Positions 43,143 through 54,033 of a DNA stretch of 64,000 nt are shown in pieces; within the stretch, counting starts at the first letter, position 1; each line of letters starts with the position of its first letter. The notes under the pieces are model-generated. The model had not been told where the DNA came from, did no database searches, and worked only from the letters and a program-made list of their open reading frames with translations. The stretch comes from Acanthosepion lycidas (Eukaryota; Mollusca; Cephalopoda; Sepiida; Sepiidae): the NCBI GenBank assembly GCA_963932145.1, contig OZ010613.1, positions 35,677,613 to 35,741,612 of the forward strand, in the 5' to 3' direction. The position numbers and the translations under genes are program-made.

Positions 43143-43345
43143 CCAGGTTAATAAAAATAATGAGAAGTGTAACAAATTTTTACAACTTATTTCTTGAAGA
43201 ACTTTGTCAAAGCAAACAAGAAGATTTAATTTAGAAATTTATATTTATACACAGAAAAATTAATGCTGAGAAAAAGTTATGCCTTCAAATTTGAAATAGA
43301 GAATAATCTAAAATATTCTATAAAGTTAACAGATACAATATTCAC

Positions 43346-43782
43346 TATTTACCTTATTTGGACCATTGTCCGTTCTGACCTTCTTCAGGTGGTTGGAATG
43401 TCGAAGTAAACCCTTTATTTCGCTGATTGGGGTCGACTGTTCTAGTTCCACATGTCATGTCTAATGGATGTCAGTTATCAGTTATCTTCTGTTAATTCAC
43501 CTCTCCACTGTCTTAACTCGGTTTTGAACTCACAACTCTTTGGGTCCTGTCACTGAATCTAACACCTTTATCCACTGTGCCATATGTGCATGGCACAGTT
43601 GAGTTAAAGTTAAGACAGTCGAGAGGTGAATTAACAGGAGATAACTGACGTCCATCAGACATGGCACAGCTGAGACGTCATGATAAATATGGCAACAAAG
43701 ATGAGGACAATAGTCTGAATAATGTAAATAGTGTACATAACACCTCATCTCAGAAATATAGACAGATACAGATACTAAATAG
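43346..43782. repeat. Two R-SINE copies, head to head
   Basis: 43346-43585 runs on the minus strand from tail to tRNA-like head ('cctttatccactgtgccata'). 43584-43782 is a plus-strand piece ('ggcacagtt', 'gaattaacaggagataactg', 'atgaggacaatagtctgaat', 'acctcatctcagaaatatag'). Together they form an inverted repeat centred near 43585. Minus-strand box B 'gagttcaaaacc' is visible. Confidence 0.75.
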
Positions 43783-43883
43783 TGACTATCTTAATTTCTG
43801 TTGCTTTTTGTTACAAGTATGCAGACAGTCATTCTATAGAAATGTGTAACTTCTTGGTGTTGCCAGTGAGAGTAATTACATGC

Positions 43884-43975
43884 AAAAGGAAGATGAAAGA
43901 AATACTAATCAAAAATTAATAATAGTTGACAATGCTTTATCTAATAAAAATTCAAGATAATATTAATACAACTAA
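43884..43975 (+). repeat. Isolated ~115-bp satellite unit
   Basis: 'agatgaaagaaatactaatc', 'aaaaattaataatagttgac', 'aatgctttatctaataaaaa' equal the units of the 29690-30530 array. Confidence 0.75.
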
Positions 43976-44779
43976 TATCTATACTATTCTTGAAAATTAT
44001 CATCAATCCTGTTTTTTTAATACCCAAAAACAAGTTTGAAAATTCATTTTTAACAGTAAAAGCAGTAATCATTCATAATATTCAACTCAAACCTTTAATG
44101 TTGATATTATTGAATCATAATATTTTGACTATTATCCATCATGTTAATATGATCATTCTAATCAAAATGGATTTTGTATATATATTATTTCTTGTAACTG
44201 ATTCATTTCCTCAAAGTAAGGTCACATTTTGGTTCAATACTCTTCTACAGACTAATTCAAAAATAAGTGCTCTTTTAAAATATTGACCATAAACAAACAC
44301 ATACAAAATTTTTATTTTCATAACCAGTTTTAATCTGCAGAAAACACCAAAAAGCAGACTTAAAGATATTTTTTAGAACACAAATAAATGGAGTCAAAAA
44401 ATAAAAAAATAAAAAAACAGCAATAATTATTTTTAAAGCCTAGCACTGAGTGAACCTATTTAAGAAAAGTATATTTCAACATTGAAACCAAAACGGATCA
44501 TGGTTTTATGACAAAATAATTTTGATGTAAGAATCATAAAAATGACAAGAAAATTTTGATTAGAGACTTGATTTTTTTTTTCATCAATATTTAACAAGAT
44601 TTTGAACCCAAAGAAAGGTTAACAAATACAACAATGGATGATTTTGGAAAATGACCAGAAGCCTAAAGATATTCCTATTATGCTTTAAAATGTATAACAG
44701 GCCTGTAGTAACAAAAAAAAAATATTCAGTCCAATTGCAAATAAAAATTTGATGTTTTAAATTTTTCATTTGTCTTCAA
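43976..44779. other. Unassigned AT-rich DNA
   Basis: A 98-codon plus-strand frame at 43990-44286 is built of AT-rich codons and shows no domain; I do not call it a gene. Confidence 0.4.
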
Positions 44780-45088
44780 TTTTTTTTTATCATTTCAACC
44801 TAAGCAAGGCAATAAAATTCACAATGAGACAAAAGGGAAAGAAACAGGACAAAAACAACTAGCATTCAAGAAAGCAGAAGATAACAATTGACATTGCATT
44901 TAAATTTTTGAAAATCATAATTGACAGGAAGCCAGAAAAGAGTTCTCAAAGTAAAAACTGTGAGAAGAAACTATCAGCATACAACTTATGGTTACAACTA
45001 GCAAATCAGCAGGTGAGACCTATCTTGCCAATCTAGTACTGCACTTAAATTTATAAAGTCAAGGTACCAACAAAGAAAGCTCATTTGT
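44780..45088 (-). mobile_element. J-LINE 3' fragment
   Basis: T run, 'caacctaagcaaggcaataa', then decayed C-terminal coding up to 'aaggtaccaacaaagaaagc'. Confidence 0.65.
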
Positions 45089-45482
45089 ATCACTTTAAAC
45101 ATTAATTTTAGTGGATACTCATACTAAATTATACAATTCTGTTGGATTAATTCAAAAAGTTCTGTTGGATCCATTCAAAAAAATTATCTTTATTTATGTT
45201 TGGATACTAAACTATATGCAGATATGAAAAAACTGAGAGATGTATGGCATAGAACTTGGCTTCACCTGTCTATTCATTCAGAGACAAGCAGTAAGGTGTG
45301 CTGGGCTAAACAGTAGCTATGTCTGCCCTGTTCAATCCCTGCCATAGGGTACAAATTTTTCTTTAATAAGATTTCACAAATATTTAGGATAGTAGGTGAA
45401 AATAAATAAATATCCTGTTTAATAAATAAACTAAGCACCTACTCAAATAAGAGTATCCACTAAAAATAACATTTAAAGTGAT
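45089..45482 (+). repeat. T element, second copy
   Basis: Terminal inverted repeats of about 34 bases: 'atcactttaaacattaattt' (45091) mirrors 'aaaaataacatttaaagtga' (45462). Inside is a tRNA-like part with box B 'ctgttcaatccctg' (45329-45342), then the shared tail 'tttctttaataagatttcac'. Same plan as 24060-24520. Confidence 0.6.
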
Positions 45483-45689
45483 ATATATATATATATATAT
45501 GAGGAAAATAAATCAAGAAATATAAGCAGTCAATTCATACCTCCTGAAGAATCAACAGACAGGTCCACTTATGAAACTCTGGAGTTGGAATACTGAAGGT
45601 AAAATCAACCTGCTAAGCAACAAACTTTTACTATATATATATATATATATATATATATCATTTGTATGTATATGAGTTGGTGACTGGAT

Positions 45690-45752
45690 TTCACACTTTT
45701 GTGATCATTAGATAAACTGGTTTATAAAACAGTTTGTCTGATGATCACAAAA

Positions 45753-45795
<43 letters not shown>

Positions 45796-45945
45796 AGAAT
45801 TAAGACACCATTATGTAAATGATCATTTTCACCTTGTAAAATTAAATTTACAGGATTTTTCAAACAGTCAATGGATAAATTTTATTTATTTTTTATTTCA
45901 AAAATTTATCCATTGACTGTTTGAAAAATAGCGTAAATTTAATTT
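45690..45945. repeat. Two adjacent hairpins
   Basis: Hairpin 1 (45690-45757): 'cttttgtgatcattagataa' against 'ctgatgatcacaaaag'. Hairpin 2 (45843-45945): 'ttttcaaacagtcaatggat' against 'atccattgactgtttgaaaa', nearly perfect over 40 bases, spacer about 25. A TA tract lies between them. Confidence 0.85.
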
Positions 45946-46055
45946 TTTTTTAGCTTTTACTTTCAATAAACTGAAAATAATTTTAAGTACATTATGAACC
46001 AATAATGAACACTGTCTCTTAAAAGTCTGCCACAAGAAGTCTAATGCTGCTTCTA

Positions 46056-46378
46056 TGTTCAATGTATGATCACCAATGTTAAGCAATGTCGAGCCCTGCT
46101 ACTACTTAGATGGGTGACTGCTTGGTAATACCACATGCTGCAAGTTTGTTAATCAGAGAGCAGTGTTCCAATTCCTGTTGTGTTCATTATATTCACTTAT
46201 TCACAAATACCCTTGGGAATGGTATGAATCAATCACTTAGCTATGGGTTAATTAGTAAGACTTGCATCATTAAACCATTGTTTTAAAAAAATTCTTACAA
46301 TCTAAAAATATTTTCAGGCTTTAAATAACCCACAAAGAGTTGATAAGCTGTAGAAAACAAATCAATCAATGAAATACT
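46056..46378 (+). repeat. 5S-SINE, full length
   Basis: The best full copy. 5S-like head at 46056-46146: 'tgatcaccaatgttaagcaa', 'tgtcgagccctgctactact', 'tagatgggtgactgcttggt', 'aataccacatgctgcaag'. Body: 'attatattcacttattcaca', 'tagctatgggttaattagta'. Tail: 'ggctttaaataaccc', 'gttgataagctgtag', '(caat)n'. The pol III internal box C region of 5S ('tagatgggtgac') is retained. Confidence 0.85.
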
Positions 46379-46561
46379 GATTAGCTACACAGGCATGCCT
46401 TTTAGATTTATTTACATTCTCTAGAATATAAATGTCTAGAAACTACCGGGACCACAAAGTGAGGGATCAGTTCATATATTGATTGCAATATAGAATTGAT
46501 CATCCATTTTGCATCCATATTTCTTGTTTGTTTTATCAAATTCTGATGAGGTAACAATCCA

Positions 46562-46727
46562 CCTCTTCTTCTCCAAGCTATGGGTTAATTAGTAAGACTT
46601 GTATCACTAAACCATTATTATCATCTCAACAAAAAGAAATTGTTAGATATTTAAAAATATTTTCTAGCTTTAAATATCCTATAAAGGATTGATAAGCCAC
46701 AAAAAAAAAAAAAACAAATCAATCAAA
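46562..46727 (+). repeat. 5S-SINE 3' half
   Basis: Same body-tail blocks as the copy 500 bases upstream, ending with an A run and 'caaatcaatcaaac'. Confidence 0.75.
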
Positions 46728-47499
46728 CTAAATTATTTTATAGTTGATTTTCTTTGTATTATGCAATCTCAGTTTTTTGTGTTATTGATTATCTTATGCT
46801 ATTTTTCACACAAAAAGATCTGTACACTTCCCAACACACATTAAAAATTTGCATCAAGACAGAATTAAAGTCAAGGGAAAAAAATAAAAGTATTTGTAAA
46901 AATAATTTATTTTTCATTATCTTCTATTTAATAAGAACATTTTCAAAAATGTTAAAGACCCACAAACAAAATTGCCTTGAAACAGTGGTTAACACTTCTG
47001 CTGCTGTAGACATAGTTATACCTCTTTACAAAACTTACATTGCCTGTTGCAGAGTTGTACATATGATAAAAATACAGTTTTTAAGGTATGCTATATTTAT
47101 AGGTTAAAGTGCTCAATATCAGGGATAGAGGGTATGTAAATATAAATGTGTACATTGAGATCAATGCCTAGAAGCAACAGTCTGTCACATGCTTAAACAC
47201 AGTCTTCACCCATTAACCATTAGGATAATACAATAGACATTCTCCCCAAAACACAACAGACATGGCGTCAAATTTGCATATGTACAAGAAACAGATTTTT
47301 ACCACCATATCCACTTTCACATAAGTATTGGCTGAAAAGTTCATAGGCTGACCAAGATAAAAATATAAGTAGATACACTAGTTGGTAGACTAAAAGACAT
47401 GCTAGTTGGCCAGCATTTCTATGCTGGTCAACTAGTTAAGCCTATAAACTTAACAGCTGAAACTAGAGTAAGTGTGTGTACATTATATATATATGTACG
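46728..47499. other. Unassigned AT-rich DNA with small hairpin
   Basis: A 117-codon frame at 46754-47107 lacks any domain. A short hairpin 'gttggccagcat'/'atgctggtcaac' sits at 47410-47437. Confidence 0.4.
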
Positions 47500-47853
47500 T
47501 ATATATAAATAAAAAGAAAGAACAGTAAGATATATAATCTGGTGTTCTTATAGATATTTTTACAAAATAGTGCTCAACGTAAATTTACAGAGCATTAATA
47601 TTATAAATTAACTGATTTAAAATATGGTTTTTTCGCTACACAGTTCTAAACATGTTTCAAAAATGGAAGCTAAAAGCTTAGAATTTAATTTTGTAATTAA
47701 ATTAAAGACATTAGTTCCATTTCATCCTCAAGTGAATTTTGGACTCCAAAATTTGCTTGAGGATGAAATGGAACTAATGTCTAAGCTTTTAGCTTCGATT
47801 TTTGAAACATGGTTAGAACTGTGTAGCAAAAAAAACATTTTAAATCAGTTAAT

Positions 47854-47870
<17 letters not shown>
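47500..47870. repeat. Unnamed repeat V with internal palindrome, copy 1
   Basis: 'aaaagaaagaacagtaagat', 'gtgttcttatagatattttt'. A palindrome at 47602-47862 follows: 'cgctacacagttctaaacat' against 'catggttagaactgtgtagc', and 'tagttccatttcatcctcaa' against 'gaggatgaaatggaactaat'. A relative lies at 58925. Confidence 0.75.
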
Positions 47871-47897
<27 letters not shown>

Positions 47898-47904
47898 TCA
47901 TTCG

Positions 47905-48190
47905 ATCTCACTGTGGTTGGTTGGAACTCTATTAATAATCTCACAATCCCTTTCCACACTGCTCAGTCCTGCATTGCCATCCCCAATGTCCAACTCTGAA
48001 ATATGCAGAAGATACTCCAGAACAACTATAAACAGAAAAGGAGTAAGTGTGTTACCTTGTAGAACTCCTGCTTTAACTTCAAAGGAATCAGTCTCGCCAT
48101 CAGGCAATACAATGGTGACAGTGGTGTTTCTGTACAGAGCTCAAATTGCCTCAAAAATTCTAGGGGTATACTATAGAGTTGCAGGATTCT
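47905..48190 (-). mobile_element. LINE RT palm fragment
   Basis: Minus strand reads 'YRNTTVTIVLPDGETDSFEV' then 'KAGVLQGNTLTPFLFIVVLE': the 'GVLQGDTLAPFLF' box preceding the catalytic motif in non-LTR RTs. Only this box and its neighbours survive. Confidence 0.7.
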
Positions 48191-48242
48191 GAACACGAGA
48201 TCTCTCTTGATGGATATACATGCACACACATTTTTCCCCCCT

Positions 48243-48306
48243 CTCAGGTAGCACAACACAATCTTCAGGTTTTGAGTTAACCTCAAGTTTGTGTTGTGCT
48301 ACCAGT
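48243..48306. repeat. Hairpin
   Basis: 'ggtagcacaacacaatctt' against 'gtttgtgttgtgctacc' around a 20-base loop that itself contains 'gttaac'. Confidence 0.8.
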
Positions 48307-48382
48307 GAAGAAAAAAATGTATTATTTAATATTAATATATAATTCATAGCTCTGTTATTTTACGCCAAGCACTATTTTAATA

Positions 48383-48446
<64 letters not shown>
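48383..48446. repeat. (CA)n(TA)n microsatellite
   Basis: 8 CA and about 23 TA units. Confidence 0.97.
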
Positions 48447-48448
<2 letters not shown>

Positions 48449-48972
48449 TGAACAATGAAAAATATTAAAAAATTAAAACCTTCAGACACACTGGGTTGTA
48501 TATTAATATTCCTTCATTTTTATTATTATTTCATTTAGATTCCTCGACTAGTTTCAGCCAACATGGCCATCATCAGAGGAGAAAAATAATTTTCTGCTTG
48601 CTGGTAGAAGTGAACTACAGAAATGAATGTCTTGATGGAGAAAATGAACTTCAATCTATAGTTTTCATTTGTTTTTTTTTATTTTTGTTAACATGAATTT
48701 TGGACAGTCTTTGTGTTGGCCAAACAGTCTCTTTTAAGTTGTTATTTGAGATAAGAGCTGGATGGATTCATGCTGCTCTGAATTCCCTTGATCATTTTAA
48801 CAGTTATATTGGTTCCTGGAAAGGAGATGTGCCTCTGTTAAGTGTGTGTGTGTGTGTGTGTTATTTGGTTCTTAGGGAGTGAGTGTGTAAGCATGTATAT
48901 TGCTATGGGTGTGTGTTATCATTTGGCTCATTAGGGAGTGAGTGAGTATGATGTATGTAAGTGCGTATATTC

Positions 48973-49007
<35 letters not shown>

Positions 49008-49395
49008 AGTGTGAGGCCTCAACACCTTCGTAAGCATGCCTGTCTTGAGCGAGTGAGAAATGTGGGTAGGTTTTGATTTGTAGGGTTATATATTAATGCT
49101 ATCTATATTCTTAAATCTATGGTTAAGCCCGGCTGGATAGTGTGTTTTTAAATGTTGTATCCACTTATTTTCATGGAACTCTAAAATCTTTCTAATGTTA
49201 TCTACTCAGAACTTTTCTATTCTCTCGATTATAGAGAATTTGGCATGTGTTTTAAAATCATGTTTTTCTCAGTGGAAATGTTGTTCCACAGGTAATAATC
49301 TTTCATAGGGAGTCGACTTAATTCAATTCCAATAATTATTAATTCTGTAGTGAAAGGGCCATTCACATTTTCCTACATATTGTTTCTGGCATATA
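48447..49395 (-). mobile_element. Penelope-like element fossil (GIY-YIG end and 3' region)
   Basis: Minus-strand 49395 to about 49110 encodes GIY-YIG-type remnants: 'CQKQYVGKCEWPFHYRINNY', 'LPVEQHF', 'KTHAKFSIIERIEKF', 'KWIQHLKTHYPAGLNH'. Downstream there is simple-repeat-rich 3' sequence and, at 48545-48576, a hammerhead-like core. The end piece 48447-48600 recurs at 4813. The copy is 5'-truncated and broken. Confidence 0.65.
48545..48576 (-). ncRNA. Hammerhead-like motif at PLE 3' end
   Basis: Minus strand: intact CTGATGA, stem II GGCC/GGCT, GAAA, self-complementary ACTAGT, C, then GAGG. All conserved core bases are present; stem I is weak as written. Short self-complementary stem III is the form reported for Penelope-like hammerheads, thought to act as dimers. 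Confidence 0.5.
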
Positions 49396-49423
49396 TATAT
49401 ATATGTGTGTGTGTGTTTATATA

Positions 49424-49956
49424 CAAAGTTTGCCAAAAATATATATACACACTTCAGGAAAGTAAAACTTGTCTTTTGTAGTTAAATCAAATTACGATAA
49501 CACTATCATACATGAACTTTATAGAAAAGATAAATTTTTCAACAAGACAGCACATCTCCACATGACTAGCAAGATACATGAGCTTATAATTTGCAAGAAC
49601 ACTGGCTAGGACAAAAAGGTGCAGAAAAGTTCCTCCAAATTCTCCTGATTTAACACTTGCACCTATTGGGGAAGGGGAGCCAAAGGTAGGTTGCATATCA
49701 CAGAAATCTGACTACATTGACAGCCCTTAGACAAGAAATTGCAAATGCACATGCAGCAATCCTATTGGACACTTTAGCTAAGAAGTATTTTGCCATACTA
49801 ATAACTATCTGGAATAAAAAGGCCACCATTTTGAGCATCTCTTGTGATTGTAGAGTCCAAAGGTAAGTTGTTGTAATCTTGATCTCTGGATAAATTTAGT
49901 ATTACAATATCTTTTTACTTTCCTGAAGTGTGTATAGATTTTTTTGGTGGACTCTG
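49424..49956 (+). mobile_element. Degenerate mariner/Tc1-superfamily transposon, 533 bp
   Basis: Inverted ends 'ccaaaaatatatatacacac...ttcaggaaagtaaaa' and 'ccaccaaaaaaatctatacac...' agree over about 45 bases, with TA on both sides (49422-49423, 49957-49958). The interior reads IFQQDSTSPHD (second catalytic Asp) and 'TTLTALRQEIANAHAAILLD', like the C-terminal region of the transposase at 1133. The rest is deleted and frames are broken. Confidence 0.75.
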
Positions 49957-50254
49957 TACATGTGTGATAAATATGAGCATCTTTTCAAGAAATTAGTAAT
50001 TGAACTTCATAATTAAAATATCAGTTTTCTGTGTTTAAATTTTCTAGTTTAAATTTTTTTTTTCTGATTTTACTTTCAATGATCGAACAGCCCTGAAACT
50101 ATAGAAATAATTTCACATTCAATTTCTGATATAGCAGTCTTCATTCTCAGGATATGTTTCACCATTGTAACCTTGAGTCAGTCTAAGTTTGCTAAATAGG
50201 GTACCTTGCCATGAAGCAGTAGGTTATATGTCTGCTGTTGTGGATATACTTATA
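49957..50254. other. Unassigned DNA
   Basis: Nothing recognised. Confidence 0.4.
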
Positions 50255-50525
50255 CTAATGAAAAAAACTTATATTGGCTGTTGAGACCATGTAGATCTTT
50301 GCAGGCAAACTGGTGGAAGAAAGTAGCACCAGTTTGGTTGGCATAACCAAGGCAGACCTTGACAGACCAAGTATCTGAGATCTCAATGCAACCAGGTTTG
50401 CCAGATCTCACCTGTCTCAATCCCCTTTGTGCCACGAGGGAGGCGCTTCTGGCCAAGAAGGGATTGTTAATAGAGTTCAACCAACCACAGGGAGGTCAAA
50501 TGATGATGATGTGTGTATGTATATG

Positions 50526-50565
<40 letters not shown>

Positions 50566-50905
50566 GTACACGCACACTCTCTAGTTTCAGCAGTCACAGT
50601 GATCTCAAGAGTGAAGACGTCAGGAGTTCAAACTCCTGTAGGGCAGGCTGTGGTGGTAAAGTTGAAGAGGCAGCACCAAATCCTGAAGACCACAACAGCG
50701 AAATAGGCAAAGACCTACATGATCTCAATGACCAAATAATCAAGAGTGGGCAGTGCCAAGCAAGCTGGCGTAACCAAGCTGGACCTTGACAGACCAAGCC
50801 GATAGCCCGATGCAACCAGGTTTGTGCAATCTCGCCAGTCTCAATCCCTTTTGAGCTACGAGGGAGGCGCTTCTGGCCAAGCTTCTCCATTGTGCAGATA
50901 TCCAC
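50255..50905. repeat. Unnamed repeat, two direct copies
   Basis: 'ggcataaccaaggcagacct', 'tgacagaccaag', 'atgcaaccaggtttgc', 'tgagggaggcgcttctggcc'-type blocks occur at 50335-50460 and 50765-50882. GC-richer than the surroundings. Between them is a TA tract (50529-50563) and 'ggagttcaaactcctg' (50620), a box-B-like phrase. Possibly a tRNA-derived SINE or a LINE 3' end; not resolved. Confidence 0.5.
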
Positions 50906-51377
50906 CAAAATCAAATTTATATGAATGCCTTCATCAAACTTACTGATTTACAGCCATCTTCACCACTATCACCAGGGAAGAGAAAAGGAATAGGTAGAAA
51001 AGATGAAAATCCTGATGCCTACAACAACATTGCCTGCTGTTGACATATATTTTCAAGACACTATGAAATATCAGTCCTTATCATTTGTATTATTTTATAT
51101 ACCGTACCTATGAACAGTAACGGGTATCTCCCAATACTCATAAATATATTGGACACTATTGTAAGTTGGGTAATGTGATGTCTAAGTAGTCCACCACTAG
51201 CAGTGGTTTACCTACTTCACACCACTGGCGAGTATTTAATTTTGCCGATGTTATAAAGATTACCATTTCATTTCCAACTTCTGTTTTGGTTATTCTTCAT
51301 TTAGTAACTCTTCCTAGGTTACAACAGTTATAAACTGATGCAAAGTAGTATTTGTGAACCATCATATACATACACTT
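50906..51377. other. Unassigned DNA
   Basis: Nothing recognised. Confidence 0.4.
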
Positions 51378-51389
51378 GTGTACAATATG

Positions 51390-51813
51390 GTTTGGTTTGT
51401 TTTACAGCATATCAACCTCATTGGGTCATTTAATGCCAACAAATTTTTTTTTCTGGTAATATTTGTTTCGTCAAAAATCTATTTCTGTTAATATTTTTTT
51501 CCTCCAAAATGTATAGCTGGTAATATTTTTTCAAAAACATATAGCTGGTAATATTTTTTTTTTTTCAAAAATTTATTCCTGGTAATAAATTTTTTACAAA
51601 GTATTTCTGGTATTTACACCTACTTTTACACTTTTTACCTCAGTTTCAGGGTTTACTATTTGCCCATAGCTGGGACCCTAACAGGTGCTACCACCCCGGG
51701 TCAGTGTGGACCTGGGAACACCAGCAATTAAGAGGTGGTTCCATGCTTCTCAAAACCTCCTGATCAGAGGCCTTGCTATTGGATGTCGTTTTTCGTCATA
51801 CCCAGCATGGCTA
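51390..51813 (-). repeat. K-SINE, full length, 12-bp target duplication
   Basis: Flanked by GTGTACAATATG at 51378-51389 and 51814-51825. Inverted 3' tail 'ttggtttgttttacagcata' leads. Four internal 'aaaa(c/t)(g/t)tatagctggtaata' units follow, then the head blocks 'tttgcccatagctgggaccc', 'cgggtcagtgtggacctggg' and 'cctcctgatcagaggccttg'. Reference copy for the family. Confidence 0.85.
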
Positions 51814-52156
51814 GTGTACAATATGACATGTTTTCTGATATATCTTAACACATTGGCTTCCAAGCCTGATTTCCCTTATTGTTCCAAGGTCCCGACACTA
51901 TTATCTGTTATAGCAAAATGAGGAAAACAATGAGTGCAAAGAAAGCTGACAAAAAGAAAAAAAAATGTAAATACATTTTGTGCTGAATATGAAAGACATA
52001 AAATCGGACTCAGTTCAACTTTTCCTCACAGTGTAATAAGAAATAGTGGAGCAATATGTGCTTTTATATTTTTTTCTTTTACATATTTTTATGAAATCAG
52101 ACATTAGGAATAAGTTTGTTTTTTTTTTTTTTCTATTAGATTAGAATTTTTGTGTA

Positions 52157-52310
52157 CAGTGTAACTCAGATATAAGAGAGTTGTCGGGGCCATAGAAGAA
52201 GTCTCTTATATCCGGGTTTCTCTTATATCCAGGTTTGGTCTATTTTGTTTAGGTAAGTATGGCTCTAATTTGGGACCAGAGAAAATCTCTCTTATATCCG
52301 GGTTACACTG
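52157..52310. mobile_element. pogo/Tigger-like MITE, copy 1
   Basis: Ends CAGTGTAACTCAGATATAAG and inverse of CAGTGTAACCCGGATATAAG, flanked by TA at 52155-52156 and 52311-52312. Internal 'gtctcttatatccgggtttc' gives a second, nested inverted repeat. End sequence and TA preference suggest pogo/Tigger; this is inference. Confidence 0.8.
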
Positions 52311-52610
52311 TATATTTTACTAGTTGTAGACATTATTTTGGTTTCCTAAGTAAATAAAGTATACCTTTGTTTTAATTTGTTAAAGTTATGCCAATCAAAT
52401 TTTCTGTTTACTCAATCTTTTAGTTTACCTGAATGAATGGTACAACTCTGTGTAAGCAAAAAAAAAAAAAAAAAAAAGACTCAAAAAAGCAACAGTAGAA
52501 ATTCCCAAAGAATATAAAAAAATAAATAAAAAAAAAAAAGAATATAAAAAAATAAAAGAATATAAAAAAATATTTAAATTCTTTTGGAAAAAAAATGTGG
52601 TTTGGGTGTA

Positions 52611-52763
52611 CAGTGTAACCCGGATATAAGAGAGTTGTCGGGACTGGAGAAGAAGTCTCTTATATACGGGTTTCTCTTATATACGGGTTTGGTCTATTAT
52701 ATATACATAAACACAGGCTCTAATTTGGGACCAGAGAAAATCTCTTATACCCGGGTTACACTG
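52611..52763. mobile_element. pogo/Tigger-like MITE, copy 2
   Basis: Same element as 52157-52310, same orientation, TA at 52609-52610 and 52764-52765. Shares the interior 'ggctctaatttgggaccaga'. The A-rich 300 bases between the copies contain (AAAT)-type simple repeats. Confidence 0.85.
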
Positions 52764-52949
52764 TACCATGTTCTGCCTCCCACTCCCAATACACATAAAA
52801 ATAAATTGGAAAAAGACCCACCAAATGATCATATGGGCCTTGCAGACATACCATCAAAAGACTCCAGTGAGGCGTGTGGGATTCAAGATTCTAATTACAT
52901 TGTATTTCAGAGGAATTGTTTAGCTTAGTTTCTATTGTAGAGTGCCTAT

Positions 52950-53345
52950 AAAAAATCCCCATCAACATCTTTGCAGTAATTTCCAATAAATGGTAATTTT
53001 CCTATTTTTCACTAAATTGGACCAGTACAGCCAGACAATAATGCTACAATAATACAACAGTTAAAGTGTTAACAAGTTAGTTTCACAAGCTATTGTTTCT
53101 GTAGTTCAACTTTTAATAAATTCCTCAGTTGTGGCCTTATACCATACTAAGTGTGGTAAGACAACTGGATTACCTCCCCTATCTTATGATTTGTATAAAT
53201 AAGTCATGACGCTTAGCCAAAAATGTAAAGACTCTTCAGTTATGTTAAATAAAGGCACATTAAGCTGAACTAGACTCATTTCCTTACACTAAGGTATGTT
53301 AATATAAACATTCTTCCATTATTTTGTTCTTTGCTTGCCATATGC
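52950..53345. repeat. Unnamed repeat W, copy 1
   Basis: Matches 57440-57700 through 'caatggtaat'-'ttcctatttttc', 'acaacagttaaagtgttaac', 'aagttagt(t/c)tcaca', 'attttgttctttgctt'. Copy 1 has about 130 extra bases with a TATA-like 'gtataaataagtcatg'. Class unknown; an LTR is possible. Confidence 0.5.
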
Positions 53346-53754
53346 TTCGGCTGCTTTTTTAGTTTTTTGTTTTATTTGGGGTTTTTTTTACCAGAAAGGA
53401 AAACAAGCAGAAAGACCGAAACCTCAATTACAAAAAGATGGAATGATTGTTAGCAAAAGGAAAAGCCCAACATGTAAATTACAAAGTGCAGATATCAAAA
53501 ATCAAATAAGTACAAAAATTTAAATAAGTGGGAAGTGTTTTAACAGGAGATAGAAAGTGCGACAGTGAAATCTGAAGGTGCATTGCGATAGCAAAAAATG
53601 CCTTGCAAAAGCTAAGCAAAATATTAAGAAACCAAGAAATTTCATTTAAAACAAATAAAATACTGCTAAACTGTTACATAACATCAATCCTCTTATCTGA
53701 CAATAAATGACAATCTCCTCACAAAGTAAAAAGAGACTAAGGCAACTTCTTCCC
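53346..53754. other. Unassigned AT-rich DNA
   Basis: No supported gene. Confidence 0.4.
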
Positions 53755-54010
53755 AAGAGCTATTACTTTATAGAAGAGACTCCTGAGAGGATAGTTCCCT
53801 GAACACTTACTTCCCTTTCTTCATTTCCTGGCACAATGTTTTCCTAATCCTTACAATCTTGACCTCTTCAAGTCTTGGATTAACTGTTATCTTTCCTGAA
53901 TAATCCCATAAAATTCACTTTTTGACTTTTATTGCACTCATGCAACACCACATAATAATCCTCTACCTTCAGTGGCTCTTGGGCCTTGTATTGTGTGAAC
54001 ATTAGAATAA
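53755..54010 (+). mobile_element. J2-LINE 3' end
   Basis: 'aatcttgacctcttcaagtc' encodes NLDLFKSWINCYLS, the last residues of a Jockey-like RT ('LQ.FKSRINRYL'). The 3' UTR 'agtggctcttgggccttgta' follows. Same end as 63715-63790. Confidence 0.6.
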
Positions 54011-54033
54011 AAAGAAACTAAAACATCATTTAA

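Noticed and set aside
43990-44286. 98-codon plus-strand frame
   Set aside because: Same reasons; hydrophobic content follows from the AT-rich sequence.
46056-46146. Functional 5S rRNA gene
   Set aside because: Only the 3' half of 5S is matched, with many substitutions, and it is fused to a SINE body seen in other copies.
46754-47107. 117-codon plus-strand frame
   Set aside because: AT-rich composition with Ile/Phe/Lys/Asn excess and no recognisable motif; no promoter or splice context.
50594-50914. 106-codon minus-strand frame as a gene
   Set aside because: It lies across a GC-richer repeat found twice within 500 bases.
52950-53345. LTR identity for repeat W
   Set aside because: It has a TATA-like motif and a second copy, but no TG...CA borders or target duplications could be fixed.
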